Source: an uncultured Clostridia bacterium (lineage in GTDB: Bacteria > Bacillota > Clostridia > Christensenellales > Borkfalkiaceae). Taken from it: a stretch of 43,294 nt of DNA. Positions 1 to 9,969 of this stretch are shown one piece after another. A model generated the notes under the pieces. The model worked only from the letters and a program-made list of their open reading frames with translations. It ran no database searches and was not told the DNA's origin. The translations under genes were made by a program, and so were the position numbers. Position 1 is the first letter of the stretch, and each line of letters starts with the position of its first letter. The stretch spans positions 1 to 43,294 of the forward strand of contig CAMWWH010000003.1 of NCBI GenBank assembly GCA_947177975.1. Direction: 5' to 3'.

Positions 1-2
1 TA

Positions 3-269
3 AGGGTCGGCTTCAAGGTTATCGAGGGTACGAAGGAAAGAATTCAGAACTTCGAAGGCGTGGTTATCGCCAAAAAGCACGGCGGTATCAGAGAGAGCTT
101 TACCGTTCGCCGTTTATCTTTCGGCGTAGGCGTAGAGAGAACCTTCCCCGTTCATTCCCCCAAAATCGCGTCCATCTCGGTCGTTAAGAAAGGTAAGGTA
201 AGAAGAGCTAAGCTCTACTACCTGAGAGGGCTGACCGGTAAGGCTGCGAAGATACAGGAAATAAGATAA
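3..269 (+). CDS. rplS: 50S ribosomal protein L19, 5'-truncated by the window edge
   Basis: In-frame reading from base 3 gives [55 protein letters not shown]..., the L19 signature; the ORF-track GTG start at 60 is internal. Confidence 0.97.
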   Translation, partial: RVGFKVIEGTKERIQNFEGVVIAKKHGGIRESFTVRRLSFGVGVERTFPVHSPKIASISVVKKGKVRRAKLYYLRGLTGKAAKIQEIR

Positions 270-274
270 TAAAT

Positions 275-303
275 AAGCTCCCGCTACGCGCGGGAGCTTT
301 TAA
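275..303 (+). terminator. Rho-independent terminator after rplS
   Basis: AAGCTCCCGC-TACGC-GCGGGAGCTT followed by T-rich sequence. Confidence 0.85.
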
Positions 304-320
304 ATTTTACGGTAATTTAA

Positions 321-1850
321 ATGCTATCGAAGATTACAAGCTACGCGCTTATCGGGCTGGACGGAGTGCCCGTCGAGGTCGAAACGGATATAAATAAAGG
401 TATGGTTTCCTACGAGCTGGTCGGCTTGCCCGATACCGCCGTAAAGGAGAGCAAGGAAAGGGTGTATTCGGCTATCCGTAACAGCCTTCTGCACTTTCCC
501 GTCAACAAGATAACCGTAAACCTTGCGCCCGCCGACGTCAGAAAAGAGGGCGGTCAGTACGACCTGCCCATAGCCGTATCGTTGCTTGCCGCAAGCGGTC
601 AGCTAACGGCAAACGCCGACGGTATAGTAATGCTCGGCGAACTTGCCTTGGACGGCTCTCTGCGCGCGGTCAACGGAATTTTACCCGTGCTCATTTCCGC
701 GAAGAGCCGCGGTTACAAAAAATTCATCGTTCCCGCGGGCAACGCGGGCGAGGCGAGCTATATCGAGGGCATAGAGGTCTACGCGCTCAAAACGCTTCGC
801 GAAACGTTCGAGTTTTTATCCGGTACGCCGTTCGAGCCTGTGAAGGTGCGTTCCTTCGAGGCGGCGAAGAGCCGCACCTCGTACGGCTGCGATTTAAGCT
901 ACGTGCGCGGTCAGGCTATGGCGAAAAGGGCTTTGGAGATTGCCGTTGCGGGCGGTCACAACATACTTTTGGCGGGTCCGCCGGGTACGGGTAAAACCAT
1001 GCTTGCCCGCTGTATCCCCACGATTATGCCAGATATGACCTTCGAAGAGGCTTTGGAAGTCACGAAAATATTATCCGTGTCGGGCGAGCTGGGCGAAGAG
1101 GGCATAGTGTCATTGCGCCCCTTCCGAACGCCCCACCATACGGCGAGTGCCGTGTCGTTGTGCGGCGGCGGTTCTTCCAGAATCCGCGCGGGCGAAATTT
1201 CCAAGGCGCACCGCGGAGTGCTGTTTTTGGACGAACTGCCCGAATACACGCGAAGCGCTCTCGAAGCTTTAAGACAGCCCTTAGAGGACGGCAAAATCAC
1301 GGTTACCCGCTCGGGCGGAGCGATTACATTTCCCGCCGACTTCATTTTATGCGCGAGTATGAACCCCTGCCCTTGCGGCAATTTGGGGTCGAAGGAAAAG
1401 CAGTGCAACTGCACCGCCGCGCAGATAAGAAGATACCGCAGTAAAATTTCGGGACCGCTTTTGGACCGCATAGATTTGCAGGTTGAGGTGGACGCGGTCA
1501 AGTACGAGGAGCTTGCGGGCGACGCCGACGGCGAGAAGAGCAGTGAGGTGAAAGCGCGCGTAGAGCGTGCCCGCGCAATTCAACGGGAGCGTTTTTCGGC
1601 GGAAGAAAGCGTGACAGTCAACGCAGATATGGGCGAGGCGCAGATAAAAAAATACTGCCGCTTAACTTCCGACTGCGAGAATATACTGCGCACCGCGTTC
1701 GAGCGGCTGAGCCTTTCGGCAAGGGCGCGTTCGAGGATAATCAAGGTTGCGCGCACGATTGCCGATCTGGACGCGTCGGAGGAAATCAGACCAAAGCATA
1801 TTTTAGAAGCGACTTCCTACCGTAATTTTGACAGCACTAAACAGCTATGA
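321..1850 (+). CDS. comM: YifB/ComM family Mg-chelatase-like AAA+ ATPase
   Basis: GPPGTGKTMLARCIPTIMP Walker A, FRTPHHTAS, CSMNPCPCG and Mg_chelatase C-terminal region; full length. Confidence 0.95.
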   Translation: MLSKITSYALIGLDGVPVEVETDINKGMVSYELVGLPDTAVKESKERVYSAIRNSLLHFPVNKITVNLAPADVRKEGGQYDLPIAVSLLAASGQLTANADGIVMLGELALDGSLRAVNGILPVLISAKSRGYKKFIVPAGNAGEASYIEGIEVYALKTLRETFEFLSGTPFEPVKVRSFEAAKSRTSYGCDLSYVRGQAMAKRALEIAVAGGHNILLAGPPGTGKTMLARCIPTIMPDMTFEEALEVTKILSVSGELGEEGIVSLRPFRTPHHTASAVSLCGGGSSRIRAGEISKAHRGVLFLDELPEYTRSALEALRQPLEDGKITVTRSGGAITFPADFILCASMNPCPCGNLGSKEKQCNCTAAQIRRYRSKISGPLLDRIDLQVEVDAVKYEELAGDADGEKSSEVKARVERARAIQRERFSAEESVTVNADMGEAQIKKYCRLTSDCENILRTAFERLSLSARARSRIIKVARTIADLDASEEIRPKHILEATSYRNFDSTKQL

Positions 1851-2923
1851 GTTACTCTGAAAGCGAAATCGATTTAATAGTTGCCGACAGTATCGGGCAG
1901 TTATATTACAATCATAAAAAGATGCTGCTTGCGGCGACTAATCCGTTTGCCGAAGACAGACAAAAATGTGAAAGTCAACTGATTAAAATATTCGGCGACG
2001 GAGTATATAATAAAGTAAAGGCGCAATTTTCGGACGGAAAATACCGCGAAAGTGTTCTCGCCGATTTAAAGCGGCGCGGCATTGAGTGTTCTACTTTTAA
2101 AAGTGCCGACTATCCCGAATTGTTAAAGCATACGCCCTCGCCGCCGTTCGTTTTATACCTTCGCGGCAGACGTGAGCTTTTATCCACGCGAATGTTTGCG
2201 GTTGTCGGTTCGCGCAGAACTCCTGCGCAGATTTTGGAGGAGTGTAAGAGGTATTGCTCCGAGCTTTCCTCTTTCGTCACGGTGGTAACGGGTGTTGCCG
2301 ACGGCGGCGACAGTGCGGCGATTTCGGGCGCGCTTTCAACGGGTAACGTAGTCTGCGTTCTGCCCGGCGGTCACGACACGAAGTGCTATCCCAACGTCAA
2401 CTTATATAAAAAGGTTGAGAGCGCGGGGTTGATTGTTTCCGAGTTCGCGCCGACCGTTCCCGTGCAAAGGCATACGTTTACTCTGCGCAACCGCATAATC
2501 GCGGGGCTATCCGAGGGAGTTTTGGTTGTGTCGGGCAACGAAAAGAGCGGTACTATGTCGACCGCGGGATATGCAACCGACTACAACCGCGACGTGTTCG
2601 CTTTTCCTTACAACGTGGGCGCAGCCGCTGGTAAGGGCTGTAACAGGCTGATAAAGACGGGCGCGAACCTTTGCGACAGCATTGAAGACATATTCCTCGC
2701 GCTCGGAATAGAGCGTAAAACCCAAACGGTCGAAACGTACGACGAGGCGGACGGCGACGAGGCGGCGGTACTCAATCTGTTAAAAGAGCAGGGCGAAATG
2801 CACGCCGAGAAAATTGCCTCGGAACTTAAACTGAAACTGACCGACGTCGTGACGGCTTGTTCGATGTTAGAGATAAAAGGATTGATAGTCCGCACAGGCG
2901 GAAATTCATATACAATAATTTAA
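1847..2923 (+). CDS. dprA: DNA-processing protein DprA/Smf
   Basis: VVGSRRTP...VTGVADGGDSAAISGAL...LPGG Rossmann-like DprA core; ATGA overlap with the upstream gene. Confidence 0.93.
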   Translation: MSYSESEIDLIVADSIGQLYYNHKKMLLAATNPFAEDRQKCESQLIKIFGDGVYNKVKAQFSDGKYRESVLADLKRRGIECSTFKSADYPELLKHTPSPPFVLYLRGRRELLSTRMFAVVGSRRTPAQILEECKRYCSELSSFVTVVTGVADGGDSAAISGALSTGNVVCVLPGGHDTKCYPNVNLYKKVESAGLIVSEFAPTVPVQRHTFTLRNRIIAGLSEGVLVVSGNEKSGTMSTAGYATDYNRDVFAFPYNVGAAAGKGCNRLIKTGANLCDSIEDIFLALGIERKTQTVETYDEADGDEAAVLNLLKEQGEMHAEKIASELKLKLTDVVTACSMLEIKGLIVRTGGNSYTII

Positions 2924-2936
2924 AACAGGTGAAACA

Positions 2937-5270
2937 ATGGACTTAATAATCGTAGAATCGCCCTCGAAGGCGAAAACCATTTCGAAATACTTGAAAGGCA
3001 AGTTCCGCGTGGACGCTTCGGGCGGGCACGTAAGGGATTTGCCCGAAAAGACGCTCGGCGTTAAGATAACCGAAAATTTCGAGCCTCACTACGAAATCAC
3101 GCCCAACAAAAAGGACGTTATAAAGAGGCTGACGGACGCGGCTAAAAAGGCAGACCGCGTATATCTCGCAACCGACCCCGACCGCGAGGGAGAGGCAATA
3201 AGCTGGCATTTGCAGACGGTTCTCGGAATGGACCCCGACGGCGCGCACAGGGTGGAGTTCAACGAAATTTCTCCCCGCGCGGTGCAGAACGCTCTGAAAT
3301 CGCCGAGGAAGATAGACTACAATCTCGTCGACGCTCAACAGGCAAGGCGCGTACTCGACAGACTTGTCGGCTACAAGCTTTCGCCTTTCCTCAATAACCG
3401 TATTCAGGACGGGCTTTCGGCGGGGCGCGTGCAGTCGGTAGCTCTCCGCTTAATCGTCGACAGAGAGCGCGAAATTACGTCCTTTATTCCCGAGGAATAC
3501 TACACGTTCAACGCTCAGCTTTGCGATTTGGACGCCAAGTATGCGCCGTTCAAGGCGGTTTACCAGTTAAAAAAGAACGGCACTTCGATAAGTCTTTCTA
3601 ATGCGGAAGAAGAGGAAAAGCAAATCCGCAGCGGCAATTTCGTCGTTACCAAAGTCAAGAACGGAGTGTCCAAACAGCACGCTCCCGCACCTTTTACGAC
3701 CTCGTCACTTCAACAGGACGCGTCGAATAAGTTCGGTATGTCCTCGCCCGAAACCATGCTGGTTGCCCAGCACCTGTACGAGGGTATGGACGTCGGCGGC
3801 GACCATATTGCGCTGATTACCTATATAAGAACCGACTCGGTGCGCGTTGCCGTCGAGGCACAGCAGAGCGCGCTCGAATTTATAGGGCGCACGTACGGCG
3901 AAGAATACGTGCCGCAAAAGCCAAACTTCTACGCGACCAAGAAGGGCGCGCAGGACGCGCACGAGGCAATCCGCCCCATAAATTTAGAGGTCACTCCCGC
4001 GAGCGTAAAGGGATATCTCGACAGAAAACACTACAATATTTACAAGCTCATTTACGACCGCTTCGTTGCTTCGCAGATGGCGGAGGCGCAGTACAACTCT
4101 ATGCAAATCGAGGCGACCAGCGCGGGCTACGTCTTTAAGGCGAGCGGCAAGGCGCTCCTTTTTGCGGGCTTTACCGCCGCGTACAGCCTCTCGCAGAGCG
4201 GCGAAAACGACGAGGAAGAGAGCGGAAAATTACTGCCGCCTTTAAACGAAGGCGACGGGCTCAATCTCGTATCGCTTACCAAGGAACAGAAGTTCACCCG
4301 CCCGCCTTTGAGGTACACGGACGCGTCGCTGGTTAAAGCTATGGACGAGCGCGGCATAGGCAGACCGTCCACCTACGCGTCGATAATTTCCGTGCTCACA
4401 AAGCGCAAGTACGTCGAAAAGGACGGCAAGTATATGCTGCCTACCGACGTCGCGTACAAAATTACGGATATTTTAGTGCACTATTTTTCCGACATTATGG
4501 ACGTCGATTTCACGGCGAAAATGGAAGAGGATTTGGATAAAATCGAGGAAGGCGGCGTCGACTGGCACAAGATAATCTCCGATTTCTATCCGTCGTTTGC
4601 CGACAAGCTCAGGGCGGCGGCGTGCGACGGCGACGAGGAAACGGACGTCAAGTGCGAAAAGTGCGGCTCGGTTATGATTAGGCGCATAGGCAAGTACGGC
4701 AAGTACCTTGCGTGCTCGAACTATCCCAAGTGCTCGAATATCGTGTCCGAGAGCGAGGTGGAAATTTCCGACGTGCGCTGTCCAAAGTGCGGCGCGAATA
4801 TGGTGGTAAAAAGCGGCAAGTTCGGCAAGTTCCTCGCCTGCCCCAACTACCCCGAATGCTCGCAGATTTTGCCCATAGACGTAAAAGTCACGCAGGAAAA
4901 ATGTCACGAGTGCGGCAGCTTTATGTTCATAAAGAAGGGCAAGTACGGCGACTATTACGAGTGCTCCTCCTGCGGGGCGAAACAGCCCGTAAACAAGCCC
5001 GACGGCAACGCGAAGGCAAACGAGCACACCGACGGCAAGTGCCCCGAGTGCGGCAAGCCTATGCGCAGAATGCGCTCTAAAAACGGCAAGATTTACTACG
5101 GCTGCACGGGCTATCCCGAATGCAAATTTTTGAGCTGGGATATCCCCACGGGCGATAAATGCCCCAAGTGCGGCAAGGGCTACGTGATAAAGCGGGGCAA
5201 TTCGTTGAAGTGCTCCGAAAAGGATTGCGACTATTCCGCACCCGCACCCAAGCAAAATGACGAAAATTAA
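2937..5270 (+). CDS. topA: DNA topoisomerase I with several C-terminal zinc-ribbon domains
   Basis: MDLIIVESPSKAKTISKYL..., TDPDREGEAISWHL, YIRTDS, repeated CxxC...CSNYPKC motifs. Confidence 0.98.
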   Translation: MDLIIVESPSKAKTISKYLKGKFRVDASGGHVRDLPEKTLGVKITENFEPHYEITPNKKDVIKRLTDAAKKADRVYLATDPDREGEAISWHLQTVLGMDPDGAHRVEFNEISPRAVQNALKSPRKIDYNLVDAQQARRVLDRLVGYKLSPFLNNRIQDGLSAGRVQSVALRLIVDREREITSFIPEEYYTFNAQLCDLDAKYAPFKAVYQLKKNGTSISLSNAEEEEKQIRSGNFVVTKVKNGVSKQHAPAPFTTSSLQQDASNKFGMSSPETMLVAQHLYEGMDVGGDHIALITYIRTDSVRVAVEAQQSALEFIGRTYGEEYVPQKPNFYATKKGAQDAHEAIRPINLEVTPASVKGYLDRKHYNIYKLIYDRFVASQMAEAQYNSMQIEATSAGYVFKASGKALLFAGFTAAYSLSQSGENDEEESGKLLPPLNEGDGLNLVSLTKEQKFTRPPLRYTDASLVKAMDERGIGRPSTYASIISVLTKRKYVEKDGKYMLPTDVAYKITDILVHYFSDIMDVDFTAKMEEDLDKIEEGGVDWHKIISDFYPSFADKLRAAACDGDEETDVKCEKCGSVMIRRIGKYGKYLACSNYPKCSNIVSESEVEISDVRCPKCGANMVVKSGKFGKFLACPNYPECSQILPIDVKVTQEKCHECGSFMFIKKGKYGDYYECSSCGAKQPVNKPDGNAKANEHTDGKCPECGKPMRRMRSKNGKIYYGCTGYPECKFLSWDIPTGDKCPKCGKGYVIKRGNSLKCSEKDCDYSAPAPKQNDEN

Positions 5271-6558
5271 GGTTATAGGCGCGGGGCTTGCAGGGTCGGA
5301 GGCGGCTTTCTATCTTGCCGAACACGGCTTTAAGGTCGAGCTCTACGATATCAAACCGCACGCGTTTACTCCCGCGCATAAGAGCGCAGACTTCGGCGAG
5401 TTGGTGTGTTCCAACTCTTTAAAGGGCAGGGACCCGTTGTCCAATGCGTGCGGACTTTTAAAGCAGGAAATGCGCACGATAGGCTCGCTTACGATGGAAG
5501 CGGCGGCCTATGCTGAGATACCCGCGGGCGGCGCTCTTGCCGTCGACAGGGATAAATTCGCGGCTTTTATCACCGATAAATTGCGCAGTCACCCCAATAT
5601 CGAAATAGTGAGTGAAGAGGTTAAAAAAATCCCCGAAAGCCCTTGCATTGTGGCGACAGGACCTCTGACGTGCGAAAGCTTGGCGGAGGATATTAAGGGA
5701 AAATTCGGCGGCGCGCTGCACTTTTACGACGCGTCGGCTCCGATTGTTTCGCGCGACAGCGTTGATTTAACTCGCGCGTTTTTCGGCGACAGATACGGCA
5801 AGGGCGGCGACGATTATCTGAACTGCCCGTTGAATAAAGAGGAATACGAGAAGTTTGTTTACGAGCTTGTCAACGCGGAAAAGGCGGTGTTGCACGAGTT
5901 CGATAAGCGCGAGATTTTCGAGGGGTGTATGCCCGTCGAGGTAATGGCGGCGCGCGGCGCGGAAACGCTGCGGTTCGGACCGTTCAAGCCCGTGGGTTTG
6001 CGCGATAAAGACGGCAACAAGTTTTATGCGGTATTGCAGCTTAGAAAGGAAACGGCGGACGGCGAGGCTTACAATTTAGTCGGCTGTCAGACCAACTTAA
6101 AGTTCGGCGAACAGAAGCGGGTGTTCTCGCTTATCCCCGCTTTGGCGAACGCGGAATTTCTGCGCTACGGAGTTATGCACCGCAATACGTATCTCAATTC
6201 GCCCGAAATTTTAGAGGCGGATTTTTCGGTAAAGGGCGAGCCGCTCTTATTTTTCGCGGGGCAGATGACGGGGGTCGAAGGGTACGTCGAAAGCGCGGCG
6301 AGCGGACTTTTGGCGGCTGTGCATATGGCAAGAAAGCTTGAAGGAAAGCCCGTAATTATTCCCGACCAAACTACCGTTTGCGGGGCTTTGTCGGCACATA
6401 TATCGGGGGTAACCGATAATTTTCAGCCTATGAACGCCAATTTCGGTATCTTAAAACCGCTTGAAAAAACCGTGCGCGACAAAAAGCAGAGGTACGCGCT
6501 TTTAGCCGAACGCGCTCTTGAAAGTATCAAAAATTTCACAATAAAAACACGTGAGTAA
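5257..6558 (+). CDS. trmFO: Methylenetetrahydrofolate-tRNA-(uracil-5-)-methyltransferase TrmFO
   Basis: VIGAGLAGSEAAFYLA FAD motif, VCSNSLKGRDPLSNACGLLKQEMR, NFQPMNANFGIL; overlaps the topA end. Confidence 0.97.
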   Translation: MTKIKVIGAGLAGSEAAFYLAEHGFKVELYDIKPHAFTPAHKSADFGELVCSNSLKGRDPLSNACGLLKQEMRTIGSLTMEAAAYAEIPAGGALAVDRDKFAAFITDKLRSHPNIEIVSEEVKKIPESPCIVATGPLTCESLAEDIKGKFGGALHFYDASAPIVSRDSVDLTRAFFGDRYGKGGDDYLNCPLNKEEYEKFVYELVNAEKAVLHEFDKREIFEGCMPVEVMAARGAETLRFGPFKPVGLRDKDGNKFYAVLQLRKETADGEAYNLVGCQTNLKFGEQKRVFSLIPALANAEFLRYGVMHRNTYLNSPEILEADFSVKGEPLLFFAGQMTGVEGYVESAASGLLAAVHMARKLEGKPVIIPDQTTVCGALSAHISGVTDNFQPMNANFGILKPLEKTVRDKKQRYALLAERALESIKNFTIKTRE

Positions 6559-6619
6559 TTTGCTCTTTGCGTTTAACGTAACGCGCAAAGAGTTTATGTA
6601 TATATCGAGGTGAACGATT

Positions 6620-7156
6620 ATGACTGAATTTCACGCAACGACCATTTGCGGAGTTAAAAGGAACGGCAAAACGGCTATCGCGGGCGACGGACAAGTCACC
6701 ATGGGCGAAAGCGTAATATTTAAAAACAGCGCGACAAAGGTAAGAAGAATTTACGGCGGCAAGGTCATTTTAGGCTTTGCGGGTTCGGTATCCGACGCGT
6801 TCTCTTTAAGCGAAAAGTTCGAGGGTATGCTCAATAAATTCTCGGGCAATCTGATGCGTTCGGCGGTAGAGCTTGCCGAGCTTTGGCGCGGCGACAAGAT
6901 GGGCAGAAAGTTGGAGGCTTTAATGATTGTAGCCGACAGCGAGACCATGCTCATTGTATCGGGCACGGGCGAGGTAATAGAGCCGGACGACGGCATTGCG
7001 GCAATCGGAAGCGGCGGAAACTACGCTTTGGCGGCTGCACGCGCCTTGGTGCAGAACACCGAATTTACGGCGGAAGAGATTGCGCAGAAGTCGCTTAAAA
7101 TCGCAAGCGAAATCTGCGTTTATACCAACGATAACATTAAGGTAGAAACTATTTAA
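6620..7156 (+). CDS. hslV: ATP-dependent protease subunit HslV (ClpQ)
   Basis: [23 protein letters not shown] with short MTEFHA propeptide before Thr1; [24 protein letters not shown]. Confidence 0.97.
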   Translation: MTEFHATTICGVKRNGKTAIAGDGQVTMGESVIFKNSATKVRRIYGGKVILGFAGSVSDAFSLSEKFEGMLNKFSGNLMRSAVELAELWRGDKMGRKLEALMIVADSETMLIVSGTGEVIEPDDGIAAIGSGGNYALAAARALVQNTEFTAEEIAQKSLKIASEICVYTNDNIKVETI

Positions 7157-7170
7157 AAGAGGTAATTACC

Positions 7171-8481
7171 GTGGACTTAACACCCAAACAAATCGTACAC
7201 GAGTTAAATAAATATATCATAGGTCAGGACGACGCGAAAAAGGCTGTGGCAATAGCTTTGAGAAACCGTTACCGCCGCTCTCAGCTTTCCCCCGAATTGC
7301 AGGACGAGGTCACTCCCAAGAACATTATTATGAAGGGACCTACGGGCGTTGGTAAAACCGAAATCGCGCGTAGGCTTGCAAAGCTTGTCAAAGCGCCCTT
7401 TTTGAAGGTCGAGGCGACCAAGTACACCGAGGTCGGCTACGTCGGCAGGGACGTGGAGAGTATGGTTCGCGACTTAGCCGAGTGCGCTATCCGCCTCGTC
7501 AAAGAGGAAAAGACGCAGGAGGTCAGCTACAAGGCGACCGCCATTGCCGAGCGCAAAATCGCCAAGGTGCTTGCAGAGAATATGAAGTCCGAGCGCGGTG
7601 ATACGTCCAAAGAACTGTTCGAGCAGAATTTGGTCGACGGCATACACGCGGGCAAGTACGACAACACGGTAATCGAGATAGAGGTTGCCGACAACCCCAA
7701 GCCGTTGGAGCTTTCCCCCGGGCAGGGCGCGGCAATCGATTTGGGCTCGATATTCTCGGGGCTCGGCATGGACAAAAAGAAGAAGCGCAAAATCTCGGTC
7801 AAGGAAGCTAAAACTCTTTTAATTGCAGAGGAAGCGGACAAGCTTATCGACAACGACGCGGTCAATACCGAAGCTATCCGCCGCGCCGAAAACGACGGCA
7901 TAATCTTTATCGACGAGATAGACAAGATTGCGGGCAAGGGCAACCACGGCGCGGACGTATCGCGCGAGGGCGTTCAGCGCGACATTCTGCCCATCGTCGA
8001 GGGCTGTACGGTTATGACCAAGTACGGACCTATCCGCACCGACTATATCTTATTCATTGCGGCGGGCGCGTTCCACGTATCTAAAGTCGAGGACTTAATC
8101 CCCGAACTTCAGGGCAGGTTCCCCATTCAGGTCGAGCTTAAAAGCCTTACCAAGCAGGATTTTATCAACATTTTAACCCAGCCGCAGAACGCGATTACAA
8201 TGCAGTACGCGGCGCTTCTTAAGGTGGATAATATCGACTTGCAGTTCAAGCCCGACGCTATCGAGAAGATTGCGGAGATTTCCGAGGACATCAACGCGAC
8301 GAGCGAGGACATCGGCGCGCGCCGTCTGCACACGGTTATGGAATATCTTTTGGAGGACATTTCCTTCAACGCGGGCGGCAACGACTACCCCGTCATCACG
8401 GTGGAGGTCAACGCGAAGTACGTCGAGGAGCACCTTTCGAGTATTTCCAAGAACCGCGATTTGAAGAAGTATGTCTTATAA
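7171..8481 (+). CDS. hslU: ATP-dependent protease ATPase subunit HslU (ClpY)
   Basis: LTPKQIVHELNKYIIGQDDAKKAVAIALRNRYRR, GPTGVGKTEIARRLA, IIFIDEIDKIA; GTG start. Confidence 0.97.
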   Translation: MDLTPKQIVHELNKYIIGQDDAKKAVAIALRNRYRRSQLSPELQDEVTPKNIIMKGPTGVGKTEIARRLAKLVKAPFLKVEATKYTEVGYVGRDVESMVRDLAECAIRLVKEEKTQEVSYKATAIAERKIAKVLAENMKSERGDTSKELFEQNLVDGIHAGKYDNTVIEIEVADNPKPLELSPGQGAAIDLGSIFSGLGMDKKKKRKISVKEAKTLLIAEEADKLIDNDAVNTEAIRRAENDGIIFIDEIDKIAGKGNHGADVSREGVQRDILPIVEGCTVMTKYGPIRTDYILFIAAGAFHVSKVEDLIPELQGRFPIQVELKSLTKQDFINILTQPQNAITMQYAALLKVDNIDLQFKPDAIEKIAEISEDINATSEDIGARRLHTVMEYLLEDISFNAGGNDYPVITVEVNAKYVEEHLSSISKNRDLKKYVL

Positions 8482-9277
8482 GTACGAAGACTTTCTGCAC
8501 GACTACGACGATGACGAGGACTATATCGGTTTGGAGGACGAGCTTGCGTTCGTACATTCTCTCGACAGGGCTTTTGCGGGCGACACGGAGTATATGCGCG
8601 TACTCGCCGATGTATATTCGTCGAACGGTCACGGAGTAAAGCTCGACTACAATAAAGCCATATTCTGGCTTGAAAAGCTGGTCGAGTGCGGCAAAATTTT
8701 CGCCGCCGTTCGGCTTGGCGATATGTACTTAGAGTACGATAAGGAAGGCGTTCCGAACGACTTTGACAAGTCGTTCGAGTATTATAAAATTGCGGCAAAA
8801 AAGGGCAATGCGAAGGCAATTGCCCGTCTTGGCGTAATGTTTCTTTACGGTATCGGACCCGAAAAGGATTGCGGTCTTGCCCGCGAGCTTTTGGAGCGCG
8901 CCGCCGAAGAGGGCGACGGGGAAGGGTGTTATTATTTCGCCCGCATTTTGAAAGAAGAGGGGGCGGACGATTGGTTCGATTACCTCAAAAGGGCGGCGGA
9001 AAAATCTAACGGAAAGGCTTGTTGGGAGCTTGCAAAATATTTTGCCGCCACTTTGACCGACAACAGATTTTTAATTAGTCTTGCGTGCGCCGCAAGCTAT
9101 TACTCTTTCGACTTCGACCCGACTTATGCGCAGCTCAGGCTTGCCGACTGTTTTATGGTAGGCTACCGTATGAGAAAGAGCGCGTCGAGCGCAAAAAGCT
9201 ATTACAAAATGGCGGCGGAAGGCGGCAGTCAGGAAGCGAAGGAAAAGCTGAAAAAGTACTTTAATATAGAGAGTTAA
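8471..9277 (+). CDS. Sel1-like repeat protein (A)
   Basis: Repeats of type A..LG.MY..G.G...D..KA..YYK.AA..GN.KA; start lies inside the hslU 3' end (11-bp overlap). Confidence 0.85.
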   Translation: MSYKYEDFLHDYDDDEDYIGLEDELAFVHSLDRAFAGDTEYMRVLADVYSSNGHGVKLDYNKAIFWLEKLVECGKIFAAVRLGDMYLEYDKEGVPNDFDKSFEYYKIAAKKGNAKAIARLGVMFLYGIGPEKDCGLARELLERAAEEGDGEGCYYFARILKEEGADDWFDYLKRAAEKSNGKACWELAKYFAATLTDNRFLISLACAASYYSFDFDPTYAQLRLADCFMVGYRMRKSASSAKSYYKMAAEGGSQEAKEKLKKYFNIES

Positions 9278-9301
9278 TTCGACCATATATCGGGGGTAAT
9301 T

Positions 9302-9937
9302 ATGTTTTTTAAGAGGAAAAAGGAAAAACAGAAGTCGGTTGAGGAGCTTGCGCGCGAGGGCGACGCCGAAGCTCAGTATAAGCTCGGTATGACTTTTTAT
9401 AAAAATGAAACCCGCAGAAGCTTCGCCTATTACGACGCGGTTTTATGGCTTGAAAAAGCTGCCGCGGGCGGTTATAAAAAGGCAAATTTTACGCTGGGCG
9501 AAATATATCGGTGGGGCGGCTACGGCGTGGAAAAAGACTATAAAAAAGCCGTAGAATGCTATTTGAAGGCTTACAATTTCTGTGAAAGCGACGAGAAAGG
9601 GAAAATAGAAGAAGCACTCGGCGACTGTTACTATATGCTGGACGAAGAGGAAAACGCTCTTGTCTGGGCAAGAAGATACGCCGAGCGCGGCTCGGAAGAC
9701 GCTATAAGCTCATACGGTTGTATGCTGTACGACTTTGAAAGGTACGGCGAAGCGGTCGAAGCCTTTAAACGCTTGGACGAATCGACAGGTCGTTTTGGGG
9801 TTTTTACTTTGGGCGAGTGCTATTTCTACGGCCGCGGCGTAGCCGAAGACAAGGCGGAAGCCAAAAGGCTGTGGCAGATAGCGGCGGATAACGGAATCGA
9901 AGATGCGCAGGAAGCGCTTGAAAAGTATTTCAAGTAA
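9302..9937 (+). CDS. Sel1-like repeat protein (B)
   Basis: AEAQYKLGMTFYKN...AVLWLEKAAAGGYKKANFTLGEIYRWGGYGVEKDYKKAVECYLKA repeats; C-terminus LEKYFK. Confidence 0.87.
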   Translation: MFFKRKKEKQKSVEELAREGDAEAQYKLGMTFYKNETRRSFAYYDAVLWLEKAAAGGYKKANFTLGEIYRWGGYGVEKDYKKAVECYLKAYNFCESDEKGKIEEALGDCYYMLDEEENALVWARRYAERGSEDAISSYGCMLYDFERYGEAVEAFKRLDESTGRFGVFTLGECYFYGRGVAEDKAEAKRLWQIAADNGIEDAQEALEKYFK

Positions 9938-9969
9938 AAAGGGTAAATGAGGGACGAGCTTTAATTATG
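9915..9969 (+). repeat. 55-bp direct repeat, copy 1 (3' end of Sel1-B, intergenic, ATG of Sel1-C)
   Basis: cgcttgaaaagtatttcaagtaaaaagggtaaatgagggacgagctttaattatg; identical to 10703-10757. Confidence 0.97.

Noticed and set aside
4473-5255. 260-aa minus-strand ORF opposite the topA zinc-ribbon region
   Set aside because: Low-complexity Ala/Leu/Arg translation antisense to a well-supported gene; product of GC-biased codon structure, no SD.
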